Part shown: in pieces, positions 23,368-30,916 of the stretch
How positions within the stretch are numbered: the first letter of the stretch is position 1
Layout of the letters: each line of letters opens with the position of its first letter
NCBI GenBank assembly: GCA_041913505.1
Contig: JAYSFC010000017.1
Span: forward strand, 1-37,548
Origin: JAYSFC01 sp041913505
GTDB taxonomy: Bacteria > Pseudomonadota > Gammaproteobacteria > Burkholderiales > Burkholderiaceae_C
Direction: 5' to 3'
DNA length: 37,548 nucleotides
The notes under the pieces: model-generated
Told to the model about the DNA's origin: nothing
What the model saw: the letters and a program-made list of their open reading frames with translations, nothing else
Database searches by the model: none
Position numbers and translations under genes: made by a program

Positions 23368-23398
23368 TTGACCTTGAAGTGACTTACAGCTTTCCAAT
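23368..23398 (+). promoter_or_regulatory. MerR-type promoter/operator of the P-type ATPase gene
   Basis: TTGACC (23368-23373) and TCCAAT (23393-23398) are separated by 19 bp, the lengthened spacer typical of MerR-regulated promoters. The spacer contains a dyad, CTTGAAGT-G-ACTTACAG (23373-23389), with six of eight positions symmetric, as expected for a CadR/PbrR site. Confidence 0.7.
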
Positions 23399-23404
23399 CA
23401 TGGC

Positions 23405-25426
23405 ATGAACCACGACCACCCACCCCATTCTCCCGGCCCCATGCATGGCCATGCAGCGGTCTCTCCGGCGGCCCAGGCCAGCAGCAGCTGCGGCGGCTGC
23501 GCCTGCAGTGCCGACCCACACGCGGGCCACAGCCACGATGCACTGCCCGGCTGGCCGCGCATCGGGGCGGCGCTCGCGATGGCCGTGGGGGCCGAAGCCG
23601 CGCACTGGGCCCAGCAGGACATCCTGGGCATGGCGCTCGCCGTAGCGGCCATCGCGCTGTCGGGGCTGGGCATCTACCGCGCGGGACTTCAAGACCTGGC
23701 CCGCCTGCGCCTGGGCATCCACGCGCTCATGGCCGTGGCCGTGACGGGCGCCTTTCTGATCGGCCAGTGGCCCGAGGCCGCCATGGTGATGGCGCTGTAC
23801 GCCGCCGCCGAACGCATCGAGGACGGTGCCATGGACCGCGCGCGCCACGCCATCCGCAGCCTGCTCGATCTCGCGCCCGAAACCGCCGACGTGGTGCGGC
23901 CCGGCGGCGCGACCGAGCGCATGCCCGTGGCCCAGGTGCCGCTGGGCGCCGCCGTGCGCATCGCCCCCGGCGCGCGCGTGCCGCTCGACGGCACCGTCAC
24001 ACGCGGCACGAGCGCCGTGAACCAGGCCCCGGTCACGGGCGAGAGCCAACCTGCCGACAAGGCCCCAGGCGACCCGCTCTACGCGGGCAGCGTGAACCAG
24101 CAGGGCGAGCTATTCATGGAGGTGACGGCACACGCCAGCAGTACGCTGCTGTCGCGCATCGTGCATGCGGTGGAGCAGGCCCAGGCCAGCAAGGCGCCCA
24201 CGCAGCGCTTCGTAGACCGCTTCGCGGCCGTGTACACCCCCATCGTCTTTGTGCTCGCCGTGCTGCTCGCGGCGCTCGCGCCGCTGGTGGCGGGCTGGGA
24301 ATGGAAGCAGGCCCTCTACCAGGCCCTGGCCCTGCTCGTGATCGCCTGCCCCTGCGCGCTCGTGATCTCCACGCCCGTCACCGTGGTCAGCGCGCTCACG
24401 GCCGCCGCGCGGCGCGGCATCCTTATCAAAGGCGGCAGCGCACTCGAATCGGCGCGCGGCCTGCGCGCCATCGCGCTCGACAAGACAGGAACACTCACCA
24501 CGGGCCGCCCCACGCTCGTGGACTGGCAGACGTGGAGCGGCGCCGAGGCCTCCACGGCCGCCGCCGCTGCATGGCAGCTTGCAAGCCGCTCCGACCATCC
24601 CATCTCTCACGCGATCTCTGCGGGACTGGCGGCGGCCCCCACAGCCACCACGGCCAGCGCCGTGCAGGACCTGCGCGCCCTGCCCGGCCGGGGTGTGGAA
24701 GGCTGGTGGAACGGCCAGCGCATCGTATTGGGCAACCTGCGCCTCGTGCGCGAAATGGGCCTGGCCGATGCTGCGCTCGAGCAGGCCCTGGCCGCGCACG
24801 AGCGGCAGGGCCACACCGTCACGCTGCTGGCCAGCGACAACGGCGGCAAAAGCGCCGTGCTCGCCCTCTTCGCCGTGGCCGACCCGCTGCGCGGCCATGC
24901 GCGCGAGGCCGTGGCGCAGTTGCAGGCCCTGGGCGTGGAGCCCGTCGTGCTCAGCGGCGACAACGCCGCCACCGTGCGCGCCGTGGCCGCCGAGGCTGGT
25001 ATCGGGGATGCGCGCGGCGGCCTGCTGCCGCAAGACAAGCTCGACGCGCTGGCCGGGCTGCAACGCACACATGGCGCCACCGCCATGGCGGGCGACGGCA
25101 TTAACGACGCCCCCGCACTCGCGCGCGCCGACCTGGGCTTCGCCATGGGCGGCACGCACAGCACAGGCCTGGCCATGGAAACGGCCGGCGTCGTGCTCAT
25201 GAACGACGACCTGCGCCGCATCCCCGACACCGTGCGCCTCTCACGCCAAGCCCATGGCGTGCTGTGGCAGAACATCACGCTCGCGCTGGGCGTGAAGGCC
25301 GTGTTCTTCACGCTGGCCCTTGCGGGCATGGCCACCCTGTGGATGGCCGTGGCGGCCGACATGGGCGTAAGCCTGCTCGTGGTGGCCAACGGCCTGCGCC
25401 TGCGCCGCTGGGGCCCCACCGCATGA
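23405..25426 (+). CDS. Cd/Pb/Zn-type heavy-metal P-type ATPase
   Basis: A 673-residue P1B-type ATPase that exports soft divalent metals. Motifs: CPC at residues 315-317 (IACPCAL), phosphorylation loop DKTGT (Asp359), TGES actuator loop (VTGESQPADK), GDGINDAP (563 onward) and the HP of SDHPISHAI. The CPC plus control by CadR points to Cd(II)/Pb(II)/Zn(II). There is no N-terminal HMA domain; instead a 45-residue tail is rich in His and Cys (HDHPPHS, SSCGGCACS, HAGHSHD). ATG 23405 lies only seven bases after the predicted -10, so the mRNA may be leaderless; Met13 is an alternative start. No Shine-Dalgarno seen for either. cadA/zntA/pbrA naming is left open. Confidence 0.93.
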   Translation: MNHDHPPHSPGPMHGHAAVSPAAQASSSCGGCACSADPHAGHSHDALPGWPRIGAALAMAVGAEAAHWAQQDILGMALAVAAIALSGLGIYRAGLQDLARLRLGIHALMAVAVTGAFLIGQWPEAAMVMALYAAAERIEDGAMDRARHAIRSLLDLAPETADVVRPGGATERMPVAQVPLGAAVRIAPGARVPLDGTVTRGTSAVNQAPVTGESQPADKAPGDPLYAGSVNQQGELFMEVTAHASSTLLSRIVHAVEQAQASKAPTQRFVDRFAAVYTPIVFVLAVLLAALAPLVAGWEWKQALYQALALLVIACPCALVISTPVTVVSALTAAARRGILIKGGSALESARGLRAIALDKTGTLTTGRPTLVDWQTWSGAEASTAAAAAWQLASRSDHPISHAISAGLAAAPTATTASAVQDLRALPGRGVEGWWNGQRIVLGNLRLVREMGLADAALEQALAAHERQGHTVTLLASDNGGKSAVLALFAVADPLRGHAREAVAQLQALGVEPVVLSGDNAATVRAVAAEAGIGDARGGLLPQDKLDALAGLQRTHGATAMAGDGINDAPALARADLGFAMGGTHSTGLAMETAGVVLMNDDLRRIPDTVRLSRQAHGVLWQNITLALGVKAVFFTLALAGMATLWMAVAADMGVSLLVVANGLRLRRWGPTA

Positions 25427-25527
25427 GCCCTCGGCGCCTTGACCCAGAGCAATACACTCCAGTCCGTGCCATGGTGCAATCCCGCACCCGGCCCTGCCGG
25501 CACCGCCCTCGCTAGCCACCGCCACCA

Positions 25528-26145
25528 ATGTCCTCCGCCGCCGTCCCCGCCATGGTTCCCCACTCCCGCACCGAAGACGCCGTGGCGCTGTTCACGGGCG
25601 TGCTGCTGATCTCGGTGGGCATCGCCTTCTTCACGAGCGCGGGGCTGCTCACAGGCGGCACGGCGGGCCTGGCCTTTCTGCTGCACTACGCTACGGGCTG
25701 GAGCTTCGGCAAGGTGTTCTTCGCGCTCAACCTGCCGTTCTACTGGCTCGCCTGGCGCAAGCTGGGGCGCGCATTCACGTTCAAGACCTTCGCGGCCGTG
25801 CTGCTGCTGTCGGTGCTGACCGACCTGCAGTTGCAGTTCCTGCAGATCGCGCAGCTGCAGCCGCTGTACGCCGCCATCGCGGGCGGGCTCATCACGGGCA
25901 CGGGCTTTCTCGTGCTGTTCCGCCACCGCTGCAGCCTGGGGGGCGTGGGCATTCTCGCGCTGTACCTGCAGGACCGCCACGGATGGCGCGCGGGCAAGGT
26001 GCAGATGGCCGTGGACTGCGGCATCGTGCTGCTGGCGCTCTTCACCGTGGAGCCGCTGCGCGTGGCCTGGTCCATCGTGGGCGCCGTGGCGCTCAACCTC
26101 GTACTTGCCATGAACCATCGGCCCGGCCGCTACATGGCCATGTGA
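25528..26145 (+). CDS. YitT family membrane protein
   Basis: A 205-residue inner-membrane protein with five or six hydrophobic segments and the YitT (DUF161-type) motifs TSAGLLTGGTAGLAFLLHY, GGLITGTGFLVLFRHRCSLGGVGILALYL. It lacks the soluble DUF2179 domain found in long YitT proteins, so it is the short form. Function unknown. It follows the P-type ATPase by about 100 bp on the same strand and could share its transcript. A bare MNHRPGRYMAM ends it. Confidence 0.85.
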   Translation: MSSAAVPAMVPHSRTEDAVALFTGVLLISVGIAFFTSAGLLTGGTAGLAFLLHYATGWSFGKVFFALNLPFYWLAWRKLGRAFTFKTFAAVLLLSVLTDLQLQFLQIAQLQPLYAAIAGGLITGTGFLVLFRHRCSLGGVGILALYLQDRHGWRAGKVQMAVDCGIVLLALFTVEPLRVAWSIVGAVALNLVLAMNHRPGRYMAM

Positions 26146-26147
26146 GC

Positions 26148-26175
26148 GGAACTTCGCGGAGCCGGGCGGTATCAT
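26148..26175 (+). promoter_or_regulatory. Putative ECF-sigma-type promoter of the copper operon
   Basis: GGAACTT (26148-26154), identical to the sigmaE -35 consensus, is followed by 17 bp and TCATT (26172-26176), a loose match to the -10. TATCAT (26170-26175) could instead be a sigma70 -10, but no sigma70 -35 is found. It ends seven bases before the first gene of the operon. Confidence 0.35.
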
Positions 26176-26181
26176 TCCCCT

Positions 26182-26604
26182 ATGCGCCGTGGCCTGTACA
26201 TCTTCCTGGTACTGCTGCTGGCCCTGCGGGGCCTGCTTGGCGACGCCATGGCGATGGGCGTTGCGCCCGCCCACCCCCATGCGCCCACGGAGGCCCATGG
26301 CACAACCCATGCACGCACAGGCCACGGAATGGTGCACGAAGCACAGGCCGCCGGTGATGACCACGGCCCCGGGCTGCACGCCGCCATTGCATCCGATACC
26401 TGCGCACCCGACACCCCGTGCACCGACTGCGGACAGGGGCATGGCCCCGGCTGTTCGGCCTGCGGCATCTGCCATTCGGCCCTCTTCCACCCCAGCCTGC
26501 CCGTGGTGCCCCAAGCACAGACCCGCACCGCACCGCACCCCCCTGGCGGCACCCGCTTCGCCAGCGCCCCGGCTGCGCTCGCCATCAAGCCCCCCATTTC
26601 CTGA
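26182..26604 (+). CDS. Secreted His/Cys-rich protein with CxxCxxCH motif (DUF2946-like)
   Basis: A 140-residue protein: signal or anchor segment MRRGLYIFLVLLLALRGLLGDAMAM, a His-rich stretch (HPHAPTEAHGTTHARTGHG), then a cysteine cluster Cys74, Cys80, Cys83, Cys91, Cys94, Cys97-His98 (GCSACGICH), and a Pro-rich tail. The CxxCxxCH end resembles the metal-binding motif of DUF2946-like proteins; it could also be read as a heme-binding CxxCH (CGICH). First gene of the copper operon and probably a periplasmic or membrane-anchored copper ligand. This is inferred from context and residues. No Shine-Dalgarno is visible, and the ATG is close to the presumed transcription start. Confidence 0.7.
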   Translation: MRRGLYIFLVLLLALRGLLGDAMAMGVAPAHPHAPTEAHGTTHARTGHGMVHEAQAAGDDHGPGLHAAIASDTCAPDTPCTDCGQGHGPGCSACGICHSALFHPSLPVVPQAQTRTAPHPPGGTRFASAPAALAIKPPIS

Positions 26605-26708
26605 GCCGTGACGCCCTCAGTGCGTCCGCAGCCCGCATGCGCCGGCACCGTCGTGCCTGCGCGCTGCGGCGCCGCCTACGCGATCGCAGTCCTGCTCCGG
26701 AGATTTTC

Positions 26709-27068
26709 ATGCGCCTGGCGCACACCCTTGCATTCCTCACGCTAACGGCCAGCACGGCCTGGGCCCAATCGCCCAGCCAGGCAGCGCCTGCGGCCGACCC
26801 TTCGGCCGCCACCCCACCGCTGCGCCACCAGCCGCTGCCCGCCAGCGGCGGCGTGGAAACCGCGCAAACCGACTGGCGCAGCGCCCACGAAGCGGTGGCC
26901 GCCTTCCCACGCGGCCATGCTGACATCGCCGCCTGGGAGGCCACGCATGCCGCCGCGCCGGCAACCCCCGTCGCCCCGCCAGCGGCCCCGCTCGCCTCTG
27001 CCCACGGCCACATGCCCTTCGGCATGCACCACCACGCGCCTGCGCGCCCCCCGGAAGGCCAGCCATGA
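26709..27068 (+). CDS. Secreted Met/His-tailed protein, unknown
   Basis: A 119-residue protein with signal peptide MRLAHTLAFLTLTASTAWA. The mature part is low-complexity Ala/Pro with one conserved-looking block (ETAQTDWRSAHEAVAAFPRGHADIAAWE) and a C-terminal metal-ligand cluster (HGHMPFGMHHHAP). It is probably a periplasmic copper-binding or adaptor protein of the following TolC-like component, since its stop overlaps the next start (ATGA). GGAG seven bases before the ATG supports the start. The longer open frame upstream is out-of-family. Family not recognised. Confidence 0.7.
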   Translation: MRLAHTLAFLTLTASTAWAQSPSQAAPAADPSAATPPLRHQPLPASGGVETAQTDWRSAHEAVAAFPRGHADIAAWEATHAAAPATPVAPPAAPLASAHGHMPFGMHHHAPARPPEGQP

Positions 27069-28501
27069 AACGCCCCCTGTCCCGCCTCGGCGCCCTGGCC
27101 GCGGCCCTGGTGCTGGCCGGCTGTGCCAACGTCTCGCCCGACGGCCTGCGCGGCGACGTGCAAGCCCTCACGGCCCCCCACCTGCCCGCGCGGGCCCAGC
27201 TTCCCGCCCCCGATACCGATGCACGCGCCCAGGCCCAGCAGCACATCAGCGAATGGCTGCGCCAGCCCGTGGACAGCGATACGGCCGTGCGCATCGCGCT
27301 GCTGAACAACGCCGGGCTGCAGGCCCGCCTGGCACAGCTGGGCGTGCAGGACGCACTGCGCGTTCAGGCCCTCACGCTGCCCAACCCGCAGCTCACGCTC
27401 GGGCGCTTCGCCAACAGCCATGAGCGCGAGATCGAGCGCCAACTCTCGTTCAGCCTGCTCGACCTGCTGACCCTCCCCTGGCGCACGCGCTGGCAGGGCC
27501 TGCAGATGGAACAGGCTACGCTGGCCACGGCCCAGGACGTGCTGCGACTGGCCGCCGACACGCGCCGCGCCTGGCTTCGCGCCGTGGCCGCCGAGCAGGT
27601 GCTGGCCGCGCGCGAGCGCATGCACGAGGCCGCCGAAGCCGGCGGTGAACTCGCGCGCCGCATGGCGAGTGTGGGCAACTGGAGCCGTCTGCGCCAGGCA
27701 CGCGAACTGGCGATCCAGCAGGATGCGGCAGCCCAGCTCGCGCGAGCGCGGCTCGCCGCGGCCACGGAGCGCGAGCAGCTCACGCGCCTCCTGGGCCTGT
27801 GGGGCGAGCAGGCGCAGTACCGCCTGCCGCAGCAACTGCCCGCATTGCCGGCGCAGGCGTCAGCGCTGCAGACCAGCGACGGCATTGAGGCCACGGCGCT
27901 GCGCGAGCGCCTGGACCTGCGGGCCCTGCGCCGCGACCTCGACCACCGTGCCGACCGCGAGGGCTGGGCCGGCGTGGGCAGTGTGTTCGGCGACATCGGC
28001 CTGGCTTACACCCACAACACCGCCACCGAGCAGGCCACGGGCCACAGCGACACCAAGCGCGGCTGGGAACTGGAGTTGCCGCTGCCCCTCTTCGACTGGG
28101 GTGGCGCGGCCAGCAGCCGTGCGCGCGCCGAGGTGCGCCGCAGCGCCGCACAGCTGCAGGACGGCGCCGTGCGCGCGCGCAGCGAGGCACGCGCCGCCTG
28201 GCTGAGCTACCGCACGGCCTGGGACATTGCCCACCAGCAGCAGGCCGAGGTGCTGCCGCTGGCCCGCTTCATCAGCGAGGAGACGGTGCTGCGCTACAAC
28301 GGCATGCTCGCCAGCGTCTGGCAATTGCTGGCCGAGGCGCGCAACGCCACGCAGGCCGTGGCCACGGCCACCGAGGCCCAGCGCGACTTCTGGCTTGCAG
28401 ACACCGACCTGCAACTCGCGCTCACGGGCACCTCGCCCGGCGCACTGCAAGGCCTTGCCGCCAGCGCCGCCCCCACCACCAGCACCGCCCCAGGCCACTG
28501 A
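27065..28501 (+). CDS. TolC-family outer-membrane efflux lipoprotein
   Basis: A 478-residue outer-membrane factor. Lipobox LVLAGC (Cys20) and the two long helical-hairpin repeats of TolC/CusC proteins: first half ALLNNAGLQARLAQLGVQDALR and LSFSLLDLLTLPWR, second half ELELPLPLFDWGGAASSRARAEV and SARSEARAAWLSYRTAWDI-type helices. It would form the outer-membrane channel of a tripartite exporter. No RND pump or periplasmic adaptor gene is in the operon. Start overlaps the upstream stop (ATGA); the multicopper oxidase gene begins one base after its stop. Copper is implied by the neighbours. Confidence 0.9.
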   Translation: MKRPLSRLGALAAALVLAGCANVSPDGLRGDVQALTAPHLPARAQLPAPDTDARAQAQQHISEWLRQPVDSDTAVRIALLNNAGLQARLAQLGVQDALRVQALTLPNPQLTLGRFANSHEREIERQLSFSLLDLLTLPWRTRWQGLQMEQATLATAQDVLRLAADTRRAWLRAVAAEQVLAARERMHEAAEAGGELARRMASVGNWSRLRQARELAIQQDAAAQLARARLAAATEREQLTRLLGLWGEQAQYRLPQQLPALPAQASALQTSDGIEATALRERLDLRALRRDLDHRADREGWAGVGSVFGDIGLAYTHNTATEQATGHSDTKRGWELELPLPLFDWGGAASSRARAEVRRSAAQLQDGAVRARSEARAAWLSYRTAWDIAHQQQAEVLPLARFISEETVLRYNGMLASVWQLLAEARNATQAVATATEAQRDFWLADTDLQLALTGTSPGALQGLAASAAPTTSTAPGH

Positions 28502-28502
28502 C

Positions 28503-29879
28503 ATGAATCGCCGCAATTTCTTTTCGGGCGCGGCCACTGCCGTGGCTGCCGCCTCCGTGAGCCGCGTGGCCCTGGCCGCGCTGCCCGAGCCCGTGACGCA
28601 ATCCTCGCCCGACACGGCCCCGCCCCTCGTTCCACAGAGCGGTCGGCCCTACCAGCCCGTGGTCACGCTGGGCGGCTGGACCACGCCCTGGCGCATGAAC
28701 AACGGCGTCAAGGAGTTCCACCTCGTCGCCGAGCCCGTGGTGCGCGAGGTGGCGCCAGGCTTCGTCGTCAACATGTGGGGCTACAACGGGCAGAGCCCGG
28801 GCCCGACGATCGAGGTGGTCGAGGGCGACCGCGTGCGCATCTTCGTCACCAACCGCTTGCCGGAGCACACCAGCGTGCACTGGCACGGCCAGCGCCTGCC
28901 CAACGGCATGGACGGCGTGGCGGGGCTCACGCAGCCGCACATTGCGCCGGGCAAGACCTTCGTCTACGAATTCACGGCGCGCCGGCCTGGCACCTTCATG
29001 TACCACCCCCACGCCGACGAGATGGTGCAGATGGCCATGGGCATGATGGGCCTGTGGATCACGCACCCCAAGGCGAAGCACCCGATCATCGCCGACGTGC
29101 AGCGCGACTACGCCTGGCTACTCGCTGCCTACGACGTGGAGCCCGGCAGCATGACGCCCAAGGTCAACACCATGACCGACTTCAACATCTGGACCTTCAA
29201 CAGCCGTGTGTTCCCCGCCATCAGCCCGCTGGTGGCCCGGCAGGGCGACCGCGTGCGCATGCGCGTGGGCAACCTCACCATGACCAACCACCCCATCCAC
29301 CTGCACGGCCACGAGTTCGAGGTGACGGGCACCGACGGCGGCCCCGTGCCCCGGAGTGCTCGCTGGCCCGAGGTGACCACCGACATCGGCGTGGGCCAGA
29401 TGCGGCAGCTGGAGTTCATCGCCGACGAGCCCGGCGACTGGGCCCTGCACTGCCACAAGAGCCACCACACCATGGGCGCCATGGGGCACGACGTGCCGAC
29501 CATGATCGGTGTGGACCATCGCGGCCTTCTGGGCAAGATCCAGAAGATCGTCCCCGACTACATGGTGATGGGCGAGCGCGGCATGGCCGACATGGGCGCG
29601 ATGGAGATGCCGCTGCCCGACAACACCGCCCCGATGATGACCGGCCAGGGCCCGTTCGGCGCCCTCGAGATGGGCGGCATGTTCACCACGCTCAAGGTGC
29701 GCCAGGGCTTGGGCGCCAGCGACTACGGCGACCCGGGCTGGTACCCGCACCCCGCAGGCACCGTGGCGCGCGAATGGACCGCAGACGCCGCCGTGCCCCT
29801 GCGCCAAACCACCCCGGGCCAGGCTCCGGGCGCGCCCAGCGTTCGCAAGCCCGGCGGCGGCGCGCATGACCACCACTGA
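28503..29879 (+). CDS. Multicopper oxidase (CopA/CueO-like) with Met-rich C-terminal tail
   Basis: A 458-residue periplasmic oxidase, probably oxidising Cu(I) to Cu(II). Tat signal NRRNFFSGAATAVAAA. Copper ligands are complete: HWHG (residues 126-129), HPH (168-170), HPIHLHGH (263-270), and HCHKSHHTMGAM (316-327), giving the trinuclear centre plus a type 1 site (Cys317, His322, Met327). In most enzymes the HCH motif is near the C-terminus; here about 130 residues follow, with a Met-rich region (MVMGERGMADMGAMEM, EMGGMF). The gene starts one base after the TolC stop, with the cupredoxin gene 24 bp downstream. The tail is seen in related betaproteobacterial enzymes but has no assigned role. Confidence 0.94.
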   Translation: MNRRNFFSGAATAVAAASVSRVALAALPEPVTQSSPDTAPPLVPQSGRPYQPVVTLGGWTTPWRMNNGVKEFHLVAEPVVREVAPGFVVNMWGYNGQSPGPTIEVVEGDRVRIFVTNRLPEHTSVHWHGQRLPNGMDGVAGLTQPHIAPGKTFVYEFTARRPGTFMYHPHADEMVQMAMGMMGLWITHPKAKHPIIADVQRDYAWLLAAYDVEPGSMTPKVNTMTDFNIWTFNSRVFPAISPLVARQGDRVRMRVGNLTMTNHPIHLHGHEFEVTGTDGGPVPRSARWPEVTTDIGVGQMRQLEFIADEPGDWALHCHKSHHTMGAMGHDVPTMIGVDHRGLLGKIQKIVPDYMVMGERGMADMGAMEMPLPDNTAPMMTGQGPFGALEMGGMFTTLKVRQGLGASDYGDPGWYPHPAGTVAREWTADAAVPLRQTTPGQAPGAPSVRKPGGGAHDHH

Positions 29880-29903
29880 GCACGATTCTGACAGGAGCCA
29901 CCG

Positions 29904-30392
29904 ATGAACGCTATGCAAAAAATAGCAATCAGCGCAATACTAGCGTGCACCAGCGCCGCTTTTGCGCACGGAAATACTGAACACGAGCCCTCCAAGGCCC
30001 CTGCGGTGAAGGAGCAAAAGCCCTGGGGCATCGCGGGCGACGCCCGGGCGGTTCGGCGCACGATCACGCTGCGCATGGGCGACGACATGCGCTTTGCACC
30101 CAGCCATATCACCGTCCGGCGCGGCGAAACCGTGCGCCTGCGCGTGGAAAACCAGGGCCAAGTCCTGCACGAGATCGTGCTTGGCACACCGGCCACGCTC
30201 GACGAGCACGCGCAGCTCATGATCAAGTTCCCCACCATGGAACACGACGAGCCCTACATGGCCCATGTGGCCCCGGGCCAGACCGGCGAATTGCTGTGGC
30301 GCTTCAACCGCGCAGGCCGCTTCGACTTCGCATGCCTCATTGCGGGCCACTACCAGGCCGGCATGAAGGGCACGATCACCGTTACGCCATGA
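29904..30392 (+). CDS. Periplasmic cupredoxin
   Basis: A 162-residue blue-copper-fold protein. Signal peptide MNAMQKIAISAILACTSAAFA, mature start HGNTEH. The type 1 copper ligands are visible: His89 (LHEIVLG), Cys144, His149 and Met154 (FACLIAGHYQAGMKG). MRFAPSHITVRRGETVRL is the usual strand before the loop. It may carry electrons or copper to or from the oxidase upstream. CAGGAG precedes the ATG. The signal-peptide codons (29911-29945) look like part of a dispersed A/T-rich repeat (see findings). Confidence 0.92.
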   Translation: MNAMQKIAISAILACTSAAFAHGNTEHEPSKAPAVKEQKPWGIAGDARAVRRTITLRMGDDMRFAPSHITVRRGETVRLRVENQGQVLHEIVLGTPATLDEHAQLMIKFPTMEHDEPYMAHVAPGQTGELLWRFNRAGRFDFACLIAGHYQAGMKGTITVTP

Positions 30393-30421
30393 ACACCCCA
30401 CCCCTCTTCAGGAACCACACT

Positions 30422-30916
30422 ATGCCGATCTCCCAACCCTCTCGCCGCCAGTGGCTGGCAGTGCTTACCGCCGGCCTCGCCGGCGCAGCCTTCCCCGCCC
30501 TGGCCCGCAACATCCCGGCCCAGCCTGCCGTGGAAGTGTGGAAAGACCCCCAATGCGGTTGCTGCAAGGACTGGATCGCGCACATGCAGGCCCAAGGTTT
30601 CAGCGTCACCGTGCACGAAGCGGGCAACACCGCCGTACGCGCCAAACTGGGCCTGCCCCCGCGCCTGGGCTCGTGCCACACGGCGCTCGTGGGCGGCTAC
30701 CTGCTCGAAGGCCATGTGCCCGCTGCCGACGTGCGCAAGCTGCTCCAGGAAAAGCCGAAGGCCCTGGGCCTGGCGGTGCCCGGCATGCCCGTAGGCAGCC
30801 CCGGGATGGACGGCCCCGAGTACCACGGCCGCAAAGACCCTTACGATGTGCTGCTCGTCACCAGGAACATGATGAACAGCGACGTCTCCACCCGCGTCTT
30901 CACAAGCTACCGCTGA
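30422..30916 (+). CDS. DUF411 (CopG-like) copper-binding protein
   Basis: A 164-residue periplasmic protein with a Tat-like signal (SRRQWLAVLTAGLAGAAFPALA). The mature thioredoxin-like DUF411 domain carries CGCC (Cys45, Cys47, Cys48; DPQCGCCKDW) and SCH (Cys85-His86). These match the cysteine ligands of the tetranuclear copper cluster known in CopG. HVPAADVRKLLQEKP and LAVPGMPVGSPGM (with the family's YDVLLV near the end) are typical. AGGAAC lies just upstream of the ATG. Operon position fits copper tolerance. Confidence 0.92.
   Translation: MPISQPSRRQWLAVLTAGLAGAAFPALARNIPAQPAVEVWKDPQCGCCKDWIAHMQAQGFSVTVHEAGNTAVRAKLGLPPRLGSCHTALVGGYLLEGHVPAADVRKLLQEKPKALGLAVPGMPVGSPGMDGPEYHGRKDPYDVLLVTRNMMNSDVSTRVFTSYR

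Noticed and set aside
25439..25480. Promoter for the YitT gene (TTGACC with TACACT or TGCAAT)
   Set aside because: Spacers of 8 and 30 bp are not workable.
24607..26538. 643-residue minus-strand open frame
   Set aside because: Antisense to the P-type ATPase, YitT and copper genes, all of which have clear family motifs on the plus strand.
28775..29869. 364-residue plus-strand open frame in a second frame of the oxidase gene
   Set aside because: Shadow frame rich in Arg/His/Pro; the oxidase frame carries all copper motifs.
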